This document shows positions 25,975-35,071 of a stretch of 64,000 nt of DNA, piece by piece. The position numbers and the translations under genes are program-made. Within the stretch, counting starts at the first letter, position 1, and every line of letters begins with the position of its first letter. The notes beneath the pieces are model-generated. The model saw only the letters and a program-made list of their open reading frames with translations. It did not search any database and was not told the DNA's origin. Source of the stretch: an uncultured Tenacibaculum sp. (GTDB lineage: Bacteria; Bacteroidota; Bacteroidia; Flavobacteriales; Flavobacteriaceae); assembly GCA_947492185.1 (NCBI GenBank), contig CANLMR010000005.1, forward strand, positions 62,001-126,000, given 5' to 3'.

Positions 25975-26133
25975 ATGAAAGAATATAAAGTGATTATGCC
26001 TAGACTAGGGTTTAAAAACAGGTATAGCAAATTAGAAGAATTATTAAATCAATATGCTCGTGAAGGCTGGGTATTAAAGCATTTAGGAGAAAGTTGGACA
26101 AACATTGTATTAGAACGAGATAAAAACAGGTAA
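25975..26133 (+). CDS. DUF4177-like microprotein (52 aa)
   Basis: A short gene easily missed by length cut-offs: ATG at 25975, stop at 26131-26133. MKEYKVIMPRLG...LEELLNQYAREGWVLKHLGES...NIVLERDK matches the DUF4177 pattern, a beta-alpha-beta-beta unit with the signature EGWxL. The function of the family is unknown. Spacing of 2 bp before and 14 bp after places it inside the SPFH operon. Confidence 0.8.
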   Translation: MKEYKVIMPRLGFKNRYSKLEELLNQYAREGWVLKHLGESWTNIVLERDKNR

Positions 26134-26147
26134 TAAAATTTAAAAGA

Positions 26148-26651
26148 ATGAGAATATTTAAAGAAGAGCAACGTTTTACTCAACTGTGGATTATTGTTGT
26201 GCTAGTTACGAGTACAATTGTTCCTTTGGTTCTTTTTGGAAAAGCTTATGCAAATAATGAAATGTCTTTGCAGAGTCTTATTATTGCTTCTTCTTTAATT
26301 ATTTTAAGTTGTTTATTCATATTTGTTTTTAAACTAAGTACAAAGATTGACGAAACTGGTATTCATTATAAATTCTCTCCTATTCACTTAAATTTTAAGC
26401 TGATTAAATGGGACGATATGGAAGAAATTTATACACGGAAATATGATGCTATAAGTGAATATGGTGGTTGGGGTTGTAAAGGAGGAATTTTCTGGAAAAA
26501 ATCAAATGGAATTGCCTATAATATTTCTGGAGATGAAGGAATACAAATTCAAACTAAAGAGGGTAAAAAAATATTAATTGGTACTCAACAAATACATAAA
26601 GTAAACCAAAGCATAAATTACTATACTAAAAATAACAAAACCAATGTTTAA
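26148..26651 (+). CDS. Membrane protein with bacterial PH-like domain
   Basis: 167 residues. Two hydrophobic segments (about 13-35 and 42-63) precede a soluble C-terminal domain with alternating beta strands: KIDETGIHYKFSPIHLN, IKWDDMEEIYTRKYDAISEYGGWG, NISGDEGIQIQTKEGKKILIGTQ. This resembles bacterial PH-like domain proteins of unknown function. Its gene lies 14 bp after the DUF4177 gene and is the last of the four tightly packed genes before the regulator. Confidence 0.72.
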   Translation: MRIFKEEQRFTQLWIIVVLVTSTIVPLVLFGKAYANNEMSLQSLIIASSLIILSCLFIFVFKLSTKIDETGIHYKFSPIHLNFKLIKWDDMEEIYTRKYDAISEYGGWGCKGGIFWKKSNGIAYNISGDEGIQIQTKEGKKILIGTQQIHKVNQSINYYTKNNKTNV

Positions 26652-26673
26652 AGCACTACTATATCTTTTTATG

Positions 26674-26697
26674 TATATCACATGTTTAGTGATATCA
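26674..26697. promoter_or_regulatory. Candidate operator 2 of the SPFH/Arc-like module
   Basis: TATATCAC (26674-26681), a 7-nt spacer and GTGATATCA (26689-26697) form an inverted repeat 30 bp before the Arc-like start. The right arm is identical to the element in operator 1. Confidence 0.45.
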
Positions 26698-26726
26698 TTA
26701 ATTTAAATGATTTGTAAAATTTAATT

Positions 26727-26894
26727 ATGGCTAAGAAAAAAGCATTTGCATTACGTATAAATGAAGACATGCTAAAAGCAATTGAAAAATGGGCTTCTGA
26801 CGAATTTCGATCTACCAACGGACAGATTGAATGGATGCTTATGCAAACTTTAAAAGAAGCAAAAAGAGAACCTAAAAAGAAAGATGAGGAGTAA
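26727..26894 (+). CDS. Arc-like ribbon-helix-helix DNA-binding protein (55 aa)
   Basis: ATG at 26727, stop at 26892-26894. KAFALRINEDMLKAIEKWASDEFRSTNGQIEWMLMQTLKEA fits an Arc/MetJ fold: one beta strand (FALRI) that inserts in the major groove and two helices, with the helix-capping STNGQIEWML. The tail is basic. Such proteins bind short inverted repeats as dimers or tetramers. It closes the SPFH module, and the palindrome before it recurs before the SPFH gene, so autoregulation and control of the whole module are inferred. No toxin gene is adjacent. Confidence 0.85.
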   Translation: MAKKKAFALRINEDMLKAIEKWASDEFRSTNGQIEWMLMQTLKEAKREPKKKDEE

Positions 26895-26910
26895 TTAATT
26901 CCTCATTTCT
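26884..26910. terminator. Short hairpin terminator overlapping the Arc-like stop codon
   Basis: ATGAGGA and TCCTCAT enclose GTAATTAAT, followed by TTCTTTAC. It separates the Arc-like gene from the convergent CocE-type gene. The stem is short, so termination may be leaky. Confidence 0.5.
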
Positions 26911-28680
26911 TTACTTTTTAATCGGTAATATAATTTTGCTTGGATAATTCTTATTATGAAATAACTTTATTAATGCTACTTTTGCTTTTTCACTTTTTTG
27001 TTTTGATGGATCTTTTTCATAATTATAATTTCTTTGAACTTCGGGTCTATCAATTGCAGAAAAAACCAACCTCAATCTACTTCCTTTATTTAAAAGTCTA
27101 CTAAAATAATTCTCCCCTTCAAAGACATATTTTTCAATTTTATTTTTTTTAACTAACTCTGGTTTTTCAAGACCTTTTCTATATCTAGCTCTTAATTGAT
27201 CGTTTTGTAAAAAAACAGATTCATTGTTTTTTGTAATTTCATAAATAGCAACTTGTAAATCAGTATCAACTACATTCATAGCTATATAGGCTTCAAATTC
27301 TATTTTACCATTTACTTCTAAATCTTCCTGTAAAGGTTTAGAATGATAAACTAAAATTTCATTATCATTAACATAACTTTGATCTTTATAAAAATCACCA
27401 TTCTCACTAAGATAACTTGGGTTTTTAATTCCTTTATTCTTTAAAGGGTCATATACTACAATATCTGGTTCTTCATCTTCAACAGATATTTCCAACAACT
27501 CTCCTGAATTAAAAACATTTTTAGCATTAGAGTTTAATGAACTAAGAAAAAAAGATTTTGTCGTATTAGATATATTATTAAAGTTTGATACATATTGCCA
27601 TTTGTTCATACTCATAGTGTAATAAGCTACTCTATCCTTAAGAAAATTAGGCTTTTCACCTTCTTTTAAAACCCAGTTAAACCAATTTAAGTACAAAGTA
27701 TTCATATCTAACACAGCACTATCATCAAATTTAAACCCACCAAGTTCTTTTTTGGGTCTACGTGTTCCTCCATGGCTCCATGGTCCAACAATTAAATAAT
27801 GATTTTCTTTAGCTGAATTATTACCATTTTTCATATGATCCAAATAATATTTCATAGCACCTGGTTGATCAGAATCAAAATGACCTGTAATACTTAAAAT
27901 TGGAATATTTACTTTTCTAGATTCTTCAGGAGTAAAATAAAAACTTTGCCAAAATTCATCATGACTAGGGTGAGAAATCCATTTTTGAAATACTTCTTTA
28001 GGATAGCCAATTAAATTATCATATGTATTAAATGGAACTCTCTCTTTATATAACTGCTCTTGCTTTTGGGTCCAAAAATCAGTTCCAAATAATTTTTGAT
28101 TAATAGTTTTACCGCTTGTTAGCATTAACCAACGCATTACATAAGGATAAAAAATATTATTATACTTTGGAAAGTCTAATCCCGGTCCTACTGAAGCAAT
28201 AGGGATAATTGTTTTTAAGTTTTTAGGAAATTCTTTTAAAACAAACCATTGATTCATTCCTCTATAAGAACCACCAAACATTCCAACTTTTCCATCACTC
28301 CATGATTGTTTACCTATCCAATTAACAACTTCAGCTCCATCTTTTCCATCATCTTCAAAAGGTATAAATTTACCATCAGAATTCCCTCTTCCTCTACAAT
28401 CAACAGTAATAAAAACATAACCATTCCTTGAAAAAAATAAACCTCTTTCATGATTTTCATCAGAAACATAAGGTGTTATAATTAATATTGTTGAATATTT
28501 TTTGGCTTTATTAAAATCTTCAGGAAAATAAACATTTGAAGATAATTTAATTCCGTCAGACATTTTTATTTTCTGATAAAACTTAATCTTAACATTCAAA
28601 GAATCTGAATAATTTATTGCAGTTAAATACTGAAAAAAAAACAAAAAAAGGAATAAGAAATAATAACTTTTATTTTTCAT
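26911..28680 (-). CDS. CocE/NonD family hydrolase (X-Pro dipeptidyl-peptidase S15-like), exported
   Basis: 589 residues with a signal peptide (about 20 residues). The alpha/beta hydrolase part has ITVDCRGRGNSDGKF (oxyanion region), the nucleophile elbow GGSYRG with Ser138, an acid region ITGHFDSDQPG and a histidine in GPWSHGG. The C-terminal half is the jelly-roll X-Pro dipeptidyl-peptidase domain (IEFEAYIAMNVVDTDLQVAIYEI). The family includes acyl esterases, cephalosporin/glutaryl acylases and Xaa-Pro peptidases; the substrate here is not determined. Confidence 0.9.
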   Translation of the reverse strand: MKNKSYYFLFLFLFFFQYLTAINYSDSLNVKIKFYQKIKMSDGIKLSSNVYFPEDFNKAKKYSTILIITPYVSDENHERGLFFSRNGYVFITVDCRGRGNSDGKFIPFEDDGKDGAEVVNWIGKQSWSDGKVGMFGGSYRGMNQWFVLKEFPKNLKTIIPIASVGPGLDFPKYNNIFYPYVMRWLMLTSGKTINQKLFGTDFWTQKQEQLYKERVPFNTYDNLIGYPKEVFQKWISHPSHDEFWQSFYFTPEESRKVNIPILSITGHFDSDQPGAMKYYLDHMKNGNNSAKENHYLIVGPWSHGGTRRPKKELGGFKFDDSAVLDMNTLYLNWFNWVLKEGEKPNFLKDRVAYYTMSMNKWQYVSNFNNISNTTKSFFLSSLNSNAKNVFNSGELLEISVEDEEPDIVVYDPLKNKGIKNPSYLSENGDFYKDQSYVNDNEILVYHSKPLQEDLEVNGKIEFEAYIAMNVVDTDLQVAIYEITKNNESVFLQNDQLRARYRKGLEKPELVKKNKIEKYVFEGENYFSRLLNKGSRLRLVFSAIDRPEVQRNYNYEKDPSKQKSEKAKVALIKLFHNKNYPSKIILPIKK

Positions 28681-28699
28681 AATAATTTATTTGGTTACT

Positions 28700-28729
28700 C
28701 AAAATTACCTTTATTTTTTATTCAACCAA
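28700..28729 (-). promoter_or_regulatory. Full consensus promoter of the CocE-type gene
   Basis: On the minus strand, TTG (complement of 28727-28729), a 19-nt spacer and TAATTTTG (complement of 28700-28707) match the Bacteroidota housekeeping promoter at both elements. The leader would be about 10-15 nt. Confidence 0.65.
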
Positions 28730-28818
28730 AACAACTGTAACCGTTAACACTTTTTTAAGAAACCTTAAAATGAATTAACTGTATTTTTAGATTTTCTTAA
28801 TCAACTAATTAAATCTTC

Positions 28819-31800
28819 ATGAAAAAATCTATTTCATTACTACTATTCTTAGTAACTTTTATAGCATTTGGACAAGAGTTTTCTATGGACATGGTTAAAA
28901 ACATGAAACCAAGAAACATTGGTCCAGGTGGAATGAGCGGTAGAGTAACTGCTATCGACGTTGTTTTAAAAAATCCAGATATTATATATGCAGGTACTGC
29001 TTCAGGCGGTTTATGGAAATCTACTTCTGGTGGAATTAAATGGGAACCAATTTTTGACAAAGAAGTTACAGCTTCAATTGGTGCTATAGCTATTCAACAA
29101 TCTAACCCTAGTGTAATTTGGGTTGGTACTGGTGAAGGAAACCCTCGTAACAGTTTAAATGGTGGATACGGAATTTATAAATCTTTAGACGGAGGTAAAA
29201 ACTGGAAGTCTATGGGACTTGAAAAAACTCGTCATATTCATCGCGTTATAATTCACCCAGAAAATCCAAATGTTGTATATGCAGCTGCAATCGGTTCTCC
29301 TTGGGGAGAACATTCTGAAAGAGGTGTATACAAAACTACTGATGGAGGAAAAACTTGGAAACAAGTTTTATTTAACAATAATAAAACTGGAGCTTCAGAT
29401 TTGGTAATAGATCCATCTAACCCAAATAAATTAATAGCTGCTATGTGGGAACACAAGCGTGATCCTTGGTTTTTTAAATCTGGTGGTAAAGGAAGTGGAT
29501 TATATATTACACATGATGGCGGTGATAACTGGAAAAAAGTTACCGATAAAGAAGGTTTTCCTAAAGGAGATTTAGGTAGAATTGGAGTTTCAATTTCAAG
29601 AAGTAACCCGAATGTTGTATATGCTTTAGTAGAAGCAAAAAAGAATGCTTTATATAGAAGTGATGATGGTGGATTTAAGTGGAAAATGGTGAACAATAAA
29701 TCTGGAACTTCAGGAATTGGTAATCGTCCATTCTATTATTCTGAAATTTATACAGATCCTCAAAATGAAAATAGAGTATATAGCATTTATACTTATGTAA
29801 ATGTATCTCAAGACGGTGGAAAAAGCTTTAAAATGTTGATGCCTGCTTATGGAGTTGCAAATGGTGTACATCCAGATCATCACGCTTGGTGGATTCATCC
29901 GGAAAATGGTAAATTTATGATAGATGGAAATGATGGGGGATTAAATATTACTAAAGATGGAGGAAAAACATGGCGCTTTATTGGAAATTTACCAGTTGCT
30001 CAATTTTATCATATCAATGTAGATAATGAATTTCCTTATAATGTTTATGGAGGAATGCAGGATAATGGTTCTTGGAGAGGACCTGCTTATGTATGGAAAT
30101 CTCAAGGAATACGAAATTCATACTGGCAAGAAATTAGTTTCGGAGATGGATTTGATGTAGTACCAGATAAAGATGATTCTCGTTATGGATGGTCTATGAG
30201 CCAACAAGGTTTTGTGTCTAGATACGATCATATTACTGGAAATAATTACACCGTTAGACCAACGCATCCAGATGCTAAGATTAAACTTCGTTTTAACTGG
30301 AATGCTGCAATTAATATTGATCCTTTTGATAACTCAACTATTTACTTCGGAAGTCAATTTGTACATAAATCAACAGATAAAGGATTAACATGGGAAATCA
30401 TTTCACCTGATTTAACTACTAACGATAAATCAAAACAAAAGCAACATGAAAGTGGTGGATTAACTATGGATGCAACAGGAGCAGAAAATCACTGTACGGT
30501 TTTGGTCATTGAACCTTCTCCGTTAGAAAAAGACATGCTTTGGGCTGCTACAGATGACGGGCAAGTTCATTTCACTCAAAATGGAGGAAATACTTGGACA
30601 AACGTTTCAAAAAACATCAAAGGATTACCAGCTAATAGTTGGATTACACAAATTAAAGCTTCAAATAAAAATAAAGGAGAAGCTTTATTAGTTGCCAATG
30701 ATTATCGTCGTTTCAATTATACTCCATATGCTTATCGTACTAAAAATTATGGTAAAACTTGGGAAAGAATAGCAGATCAAAATGATGTAAAAAGTTATGC
30801 TTTATGTATTGTAGAAGATCCAATTGAATCAAATTTATTATTCTTAGGTACAGATGATGGTTTATATATTTCTGTAGATGCTGGAAATAAATGGACTAAA
30901 TGGACAGAAGGATTTCCTACTGTTTCGGTTAAAGATTTAGTAATTCAACCTAGAGAACATGATTTAGTTATTGGTACTTTTGGTAGAGCTGCTTGGATTT
31001 TAGATGATATTCGTCCACTAAGAGCAATTGCAAAAGATAAATCTGTTTTAAACAAAAAGATTCAACTTTTTAATCCACCAACAGCTTATCAGGCAAGTTA
31101 CCAACAACCTACAGGAAGTAGATTTGGAGCAGATGCTTTATTCAATGGAAAAAATAGAGGTTACGGTGCTTTAATGCAGTTCTATATTAACAAACCTGAA
31201 CAAAAAAAGAAAGACAAGAAGAGCAAAGATAAATCAGATAAAATGAAAGAAGAGAATAAAGTAAAATGGGATTCTCTTAAATTTGAATTTTATGATGGTA
31301 CTCGATTAATAAGAACTCTGAAACGAAAAGTTCCTAAAGAAAATGGAATTCATACTGCCACTTGGTATATGAGTGAAAAAGGAGTTCCTAGAGCTTCAAG
31401 ATCTATTAGGAAATCTAAATCTGAACCATCAGGAGTTACTGTAAAACCAGGAACATATAAAGTTAAACTTACTTTCGGAGATCAAACATCTGAGCAAGAT
31501 ATAATTGTAAAATACGACCCAAGATTACATATCTCTAATCAAGCCATTACAAATAAGTACAATACTTCAAAGGATTTAGAAAAACATCAAGAAGTTATGG
31601 CTAATGCTGTAAAGCAATTAGTAGAAAGTAAAAAAATAGCTGAAGGATATAAAAAAGAACTAACTACTAAAGACAAAAAGAAGTATAAAGATCAAATCAA
31701 ATCATCAAAAGATATAATTAAAAAGATTGATACTATACTTACTGTTTATTTAGGAAAAGTAGATAAACGCCAAGGTATTGTAAGAAGTCCAGATCCAAAT

Positions 31801-32022
31801 GTTAGTTCTCGTTTGGGAACAGCAAATTGGTATATCAATAGTCGATTTGGAAATCAAACAGCAACTGAGACTCGTTTAATTAATCAATTTAAAACATCTC
31901 TAAAAGATGCACTAGGTGAAACAAATGCGTTCTTTAATAACGAATGGCCAGCATATAAAGAAGAAGTTGAAAAAATTGTAATTTCGCCGTTCAAGGAAAC
32001 AAAAACATTTAGTTTAAATTAA
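28819..32022 (+). CDS. Large exported Asp-box / VPS10-sortilin-like beta-propeller protein
   Basis: 1067 residues. A signal peptide (to about residue 18, FIAFGQEF) precedes about ten Asp-box motifs of the form S/T-x-D-G-G-x-x-W (SLDGGKNW, TTDGGKTW, THDGGDNW, SDDGGFKW, TKDGGKTW, TQNGGNTW), indicating one or two propellers of the sortilin/BNR type. A lysine-rich linker (about 790-815) leads to a FlgD-like beta domain and a helical C-terminal part. Such proteins are often annotated glycosyl hydrolase or VPS10-domain protein, but no glycosidase active site is evident. No T9SS domain is seen. A terminator hairpin follows. Confidence 0.87.
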   Translation: MKKSISLLLFLVTFIAFGQEFSMDMVKNMKPRNIGPGGMSGRVTAIDVVLKNPDIIYAGTASGGLWKSTSGGIKWEPIFDKEVTASIGAIAIQQSNPSVIWVGTGEGNPRNSLNGGYGIYKSLDGGKNWKSMGLEKTRHIHRVIIHPENPNVVYAAAIGSPWGEHSERGVYKTTDGGKTWKQVLFNNNKTGASDLVIDPSNPNKLIAAMWEHKRDPWFFKSGGKGSGLYITHDGGDNWKKVTDKEGFPKGDLGRIGVSISRSNPNVVYALVEAKKNALYRSDDGGFKWKMVNNKSGTSGIGNRPFYYSEIYTDPQNENRVYSIYTYVNVSQDGGKSFKMLMPAYGVANGVHPDHHAWWIHPENGKFMIDGNDGGLNITKDGGKTWRFIGNLPVAQFYHINVDNEFPYNVYGGMQDNGSWRGPAYVWKSQGIRNSYWQEISFGDGFDVVPDKDDSRYGWSMSQQGFVSRYDHITGNNYTVRPTHPDAKIKLRFNWNAAINIDPFDNSTIYFGSQFVHKSTDKGLTWEIISPDLTTNDKSKQKQHESGGLTMDATGAENHCTVLVIEPSPLEKDMLWAATDDGQVHFTQNGGNTWTNVSKNIKGLPANSWITQIKASNKNKGEALLVANDYRRFNYTPYAYRTKNYGKTWERIADQNDVKSYALCIVEDPIESNLLFLGTDDGLYISVDAGNKWTKWTEGFPTVSVKDLVIQPREHDLVIGTFGRAAWILDDIRPLRAIAKDKSVLNKKIQLFNPPTAYQASYQQPTGSRFGADALFNGKNRGYGALMQFYINKPEQKKKDKKSKDKSDKMKEENKVKWDSLKFEFYDGTRLIRTLKRKVPKENGIHTATWYMSEKGVPRASRSIRKSKSEPSGVTVKPGTYKVKLTFGDQTSEQDIIVKYDPRLHISNQAITNKYNTSKDLEKHQEVMANAVKQLVESKKIAEGYKKELTTKDKKKYKDQIKSSKDIIKKIDTILTVYLGKVDKRQGIVRSPDPNVSSRLGTANWYINSRFGNQTATETRLINQFKTSLKDALGETNAFFNNEWPAYKEEVEKIVISPFKETKTFSLN

Positions 32023-32036
32023 TATAATAGTATAGA

Positions 32037-32072
32037 AAATCCTTGTTTATAATTCATTGAACAAGGATTTCT
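32037..32072 (+). terminator. Hairpin terminator after the Asp-box protein
   Basis: Perfect 11-bp arms AAATCCTTGTT and AACAAGGATTT with a 12-nt loop, then a short T-run. It also shows that an in-frame TTG at 32057 cannot be the start of the next gene. Confidence 0.8.
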
Positions 32073-32095
32073 TATGTTTAAAAATTACTGATAAA

Positions 32096-32761
32096 ATGAA
32101 AAAAATATTTTTAATTGCTTTAATATCTTTTATTTCGATATCGTTAAATGCTCTAAAAAATCCAGAGAAAGAGTTAGGAGTATGGTACATGTATAATGGA
32201 TCTCATAAAGTCTCTGAAAAATTTAGTATAAAATCTATGGCGCACTTCCGTTTTTTTGAAATTGGTGAAGATATGCAGCAATTTATTGGTCGTTTAGGAG
32301 CAAATTATAAAATAGACAATACACTTAGTGCTACCTTAGGTTATGCGTATCTTAATACAGATACAGCTTTTGGAATTGATGGAGGTGCTTTTAATGAACA
32401 TAGAGTTTATGAAGATTTATTAGCCAATCATAAAATATCTGAATTAGGTCTTGCACATCGTTTACGTGCAGAACAACGTTTCTTTAACTCTCAAACGGGA
32501 CATCTTTTACGTTATCAATTAGGATTAAGCTACCCTATTTCAAACAAATGGTCTACATATGTTTATGATGAAATTTTCTTCGATTTTGATGGTGGAGATG
32601 CATATAATCAAAACTGGTTAGGTTTTGGATTTAAGTACAAACTCTCAAAAGTTGTAAAACTTCAATTAGGATATATGAGTATTAATTTCAATAGTCAAAA
32701 CTTAGACAGAATACAACTAGGAATTGCAATTAGTACAGACCATAGAAAAAAGAAGAAATAA
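32096..32761 (+). CDS. DUF2490 family outer-membrane-like protein
   Basis: 221 residues from the ATG at 32096 (MKKIFLIALISFISISLNAL, signal peptide). The mature chain alternates amphipathic beta strands (FSIKSMAHFRFFEIGEDMQQF, TLSATLGYAYLN, RLRAEQRF, YQLGLSYPI, VVKLQLGYMSI), the pattern of a small outer-membrane beta barrel, and matches DUF2490. No function is known. It sits downstream of a terminator, so it needs its own promoter; TATGTTTA at 32073-32080 is a 7-of-8 candidate. Confidence 0.82.
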   Translation: MKKIFLIALISFISISLNALKNPEKELGVWYMYNGSHKVSEKFSIKSMAHFRFFEIGEDMQQFIGRLGANYKIDNTLSATLGYAYLNTDTAFGIDGGAFNEHRVYEDLLANHKISELGLAHRLRAEQRFFNSQTGHLLRYQLGLSYPISNKWSTYVYDEIFFDFDGGDAYNQNWLGFGFKYKLSKVVKLQLGYMSINFNSQNLDRIQLGIAISTDHRKKKK

Positions 32762-32795
32762 AAATTTTGATACCTTAGCAAAAACTTAACAACTA

Positions 32796-34064
32796 ATGGA
32801 AAATCAACCCTTTTTTACTAACGATGCTATAGTATTTGGAATATTAATGATTTCGCTTGGATTTGTTTTTTATACTGAAAGTATTAAAAAAGGATTCTGG
32901 TTAAAGTTTTATAAAATAGTACCAGGTTTATTAATGTGTTATTTAATTCCTGCTATTTTTAATTCGTTAGGAATTATATCTGCTGATACTTCAAAAACAT
33001 ACTATATAGCGAGTAGATTTTTATTACCAGCTTCATTAGTATTAATGACCTTAAGTATCGATTTAAAAGCAATTTTTAATCTTGGCCCAAAGGCATTAAT
33101 CATGTTTTTTACAGGAACATTAGGAATAATCATTGGTGGGCCTATTGCTATTTTACTAATTTCTTTAGTATCTCCAGAAACTGTTGGTGGAGTTGGTTTT
33201 GATGCCGTATGGAGAGGGTTATCGACTCTAGCAGGTAGTTGGATTGGTGGTGGAGCAAATCAAGCGGCTATGTTAGAAATCTATCAATACAACCCAGAAA
33301 AATATGGTGGAATGGTATTGGTTGATATTGTTGTTGCAAATATTTGGATGGCTTTGTTGTTAATTGGAATTGGAAAATCTAATAAAATTGATAATTGGTT
33401 AAAAGCTGATAATTCAGCTATTGAAGAGTTAAAAAGAAAAGTTAGTTCATTTACAGAAAAAATTTCTAGAAACCCTACATTAACAGACCTAATGGTTCTT
33501 TTAGCATTAGCGTTTGGAGCAGTTGGAATTGCGCATTGGGGAGCAGAATCTATTTCTGCTTTTCTAACAGAAAATGTAAGTGCTGTTGCTGATAAAAGTT
33601 CTGCATTATCTTCTTTTTCATCTAAATTTTTCTGGATGATAACTATTGCTACTGCTATTGGAATAGGACTTTCATTTACAAAAGCAAAAAATTACGAAGG
33701 AGCTGGTGCCAGCAAATTAGGAAGTGTATTTATATATGTTTTAGTTGCCACTATTGGTATGAAAATGGATTTATCTAAAATTATTGAAAATCCAGGGTTA
33801 ATAGCTATCGGTTTAGTTTGGATGACTATACATGCTGGATTGTTAATTTTGGTTGCTAAATTAATTAGAGCTCCATACTTTTTCTTAGCTGTAGGTAGTC
33901 AAGCTAATGTTGGTGGTGCAGCAAGTGCTCCAGTTGTAGCAGCAGCTTTTCATCCTTCTTTGGCAACCGTTGGAGTATTGTTAGCAGTATTTGGATATGT
34001 TGTAGGAACCTACGGAGCAATTTTGTGTACAATTTTAATGGAAATCGCCTCAAAAGTTGCCTAG
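32796..34064 (+). CDS. DUF819 family integral membrane protein
   Basis: 422 residues, about 11 hydrophobic helices and short loops. Conserved features are RFLLPASLVLMTLSIDLKAIFNLGPKAL, GLSTLAGSWIGGGANQAAM and AVGSQANVGGAASAPVVAAAFHPSLATVGVLLAV, which define DUF819 and hint at an ion-coupled transporter fold. The substrate is unknown. An imperfect -7 box (TACCTTAG, 32771-32778) precedes it by 17 nt. Confidence 0.88.
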   Translation: MENQPFFTNDAIVFGILMISLGFVFYTESIKKGFWLKFYKIVPGLLMCYLIPAIFNSLGIISADTSKTYYIASRFLLPASLVLMTLSIDLKAIFNLGPKALIMFFTGTLGIIIGGPIAILLISLVSPETVGGVGFDAVWRGLSTLAGSWIGGGANQAAMLEIYQYNPEKYGGMVLVDIVVANIWMALLLIGIGKSNKIDNWLKADNSAIEELKRKVSSFTEKISRNPTLTDLMVLLALAFGAVGIAHWGAESISAFLTENVSAVADKSSALSSFSSKFFWMITIATAIGIGLSFTKAKNYEGAGASKLGSVFIYVLVATIGMKMDLSKIIENPGLIAIGLVWMTIHAGLLILVAKLIRAPYFFLAVGSQANVGGAASAPVVAAAFHPSLATVGVLLAVFGYVVGTYGAILCTILMEIASKVA

Positions 34065-34100
34065 AATTCTGCATCTTTGCAATCGAAAATTAAAAAACAC

Positions 34101-34817
34101 ATGAGAAATCTTATAGCTTTAGTACTTGTTTCATTAATCGCATTTTCTTGTTCTTCTGGAAGAAAAAAAGGAAATATGATGGTAACAGGTCAAATTAAAG
34201 GATTAAAAAAAGGTACATTATATCTTCAAAAAATGATTGACACCACTATTGTTTCTGTGGATTCTATTCAACTATTAGGAGATGATAAATTTTCTCTTTC
34301 AGATAATGTAGATTCTCCTGTAATGTACTACTTAACATTTGATGGAAATACTACTCCTAAAAAATTAATGTTCTTTGGTGAAAAAGGAAATATTACTATT
34401 CAAGATAATGTTGAAAAATTTGGTTTTAAGCCTACTATTACTGGATCTAAAAACCAAGAAGTAATGGATAAGTTTAAAGAAGTTGATCAACAATTTAAAT
34501 TAAAACGTTTAGACTTTATTGCAAAAGATTTAGAAGCTCGTGCTAAAAAAGATAGTCTTGAAGCAGATAGTTTAGCAACTGCTTACCAAAAATTAGTTCG
34601 TCGTCGTTTTTTATTTACCACCAACTTTGCTATTTCAAATAAAGATAGTGAAGCTGCACCTTATATTGCTTTAACCGAACTATTTGATGCTAATATATAT
34701 TTACTAGATACTATTAATAATAGTTTAACAGAGAGAGTGAAAATCTCTAATTATGGAAAACGTTTACATAAATTTGTAACAGAAATTAAAGAAGCTGAAA
34801 GTAAAAAAACTGAATAA
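34101..34817 (+). CDS. DUF4369 domain lipoprotein
   Basis: 238 residues from the ATG at 34101. The signal MRNLIALVLVSLIAFSC gives lipidated Cys17. Residues of about 25-115 (VTGQIKGLKKGTLYLQKMIDTTIVSVDSIQL...YYLTFDG) are a DUF4369 domain, often the N-terminal module of thiol-disulfide proteins in Bacteroidota; the thioredoxin domain is absent here and a helical, charged C-terminus takes its place. An in-frame TTG at 34077 lies in a -7-like CATCTTTG, so I reject the longer start. Confidence 0.85.
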   Translation: MRNLIALVLVSLIAFSCSSGRKKGNMMVTGQIKGLKKGTLYLQKMIDTTIVSVDSIQLLGDDKFSLSDNVDSPVMYYLTFDGNTTPKKLMFFGEKGNITIQDNVEKFGFKPTITGSKNQEVMDKFKEVDQQFKLKRLDFIAKDLEARAKKDSLEADSLATAYQKLVRRRFLFTTNFAISNKDSEAAPYIALTELFDANIYLLDTINNSLTERVKISNYGKRLHKFVTEIKEAESKKTE

Positions 34818-34841
34818 CTTATTTATTTAAATATAAAAAAT

Positions 34842-34876
34842 TAAAAAGCCTTTCTTAACAGAAAGGCTTTTTTGGT
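34842..34876 (+). terminator. Hairpin terminator after the DUF4369 lipoprotein
   Basis: AAAAAGCCTTTCT, TAAC loop, AGAAAGGCTTTTTT with T-run. Confidence 0.9.
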
Positions 34877-35057
34877 CTTTTAGTTTAAGTTCAGTAGCAT
34901 TCCCCCAAATTTTACTTTCCCTTAAAACATAGGATAGACCCATGATGTAAATATATAAAAAAAGCAAAAAACAATTGATTCACTGATTATTAACCTTTTA
35001 ATATGATTTTATAATATCATAAAATGACAAAAAAGTATCGACTTAGTAATATGGGTG
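34877..35057. other. Non-coding AT-rich region upstream of a candidate small RNA
   Basis: No reading frame of note and no strong hairpin. Together with the next feature it makes up the gap of about 470 bp between the DUF4369 and DinB-like genes. Confidence 0.5.
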
Positions 35058-35071
35058 TAATTTTTATTGTG

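Noticed and set aside
26727..26894. Antitoxin of a toxin-antitoxin pair
   Set aside because: The ribbon-helix-helix protein has no adjacent toxin-like gene; the neighbours are membrane proteins, so a regulator of the module is more likely.
32057..32095. Longer start of the DUF2490 gene at a TTG
   Set aside because: It lies in the loop and right arm of a terminator hairpin and would bury the signal peptide.
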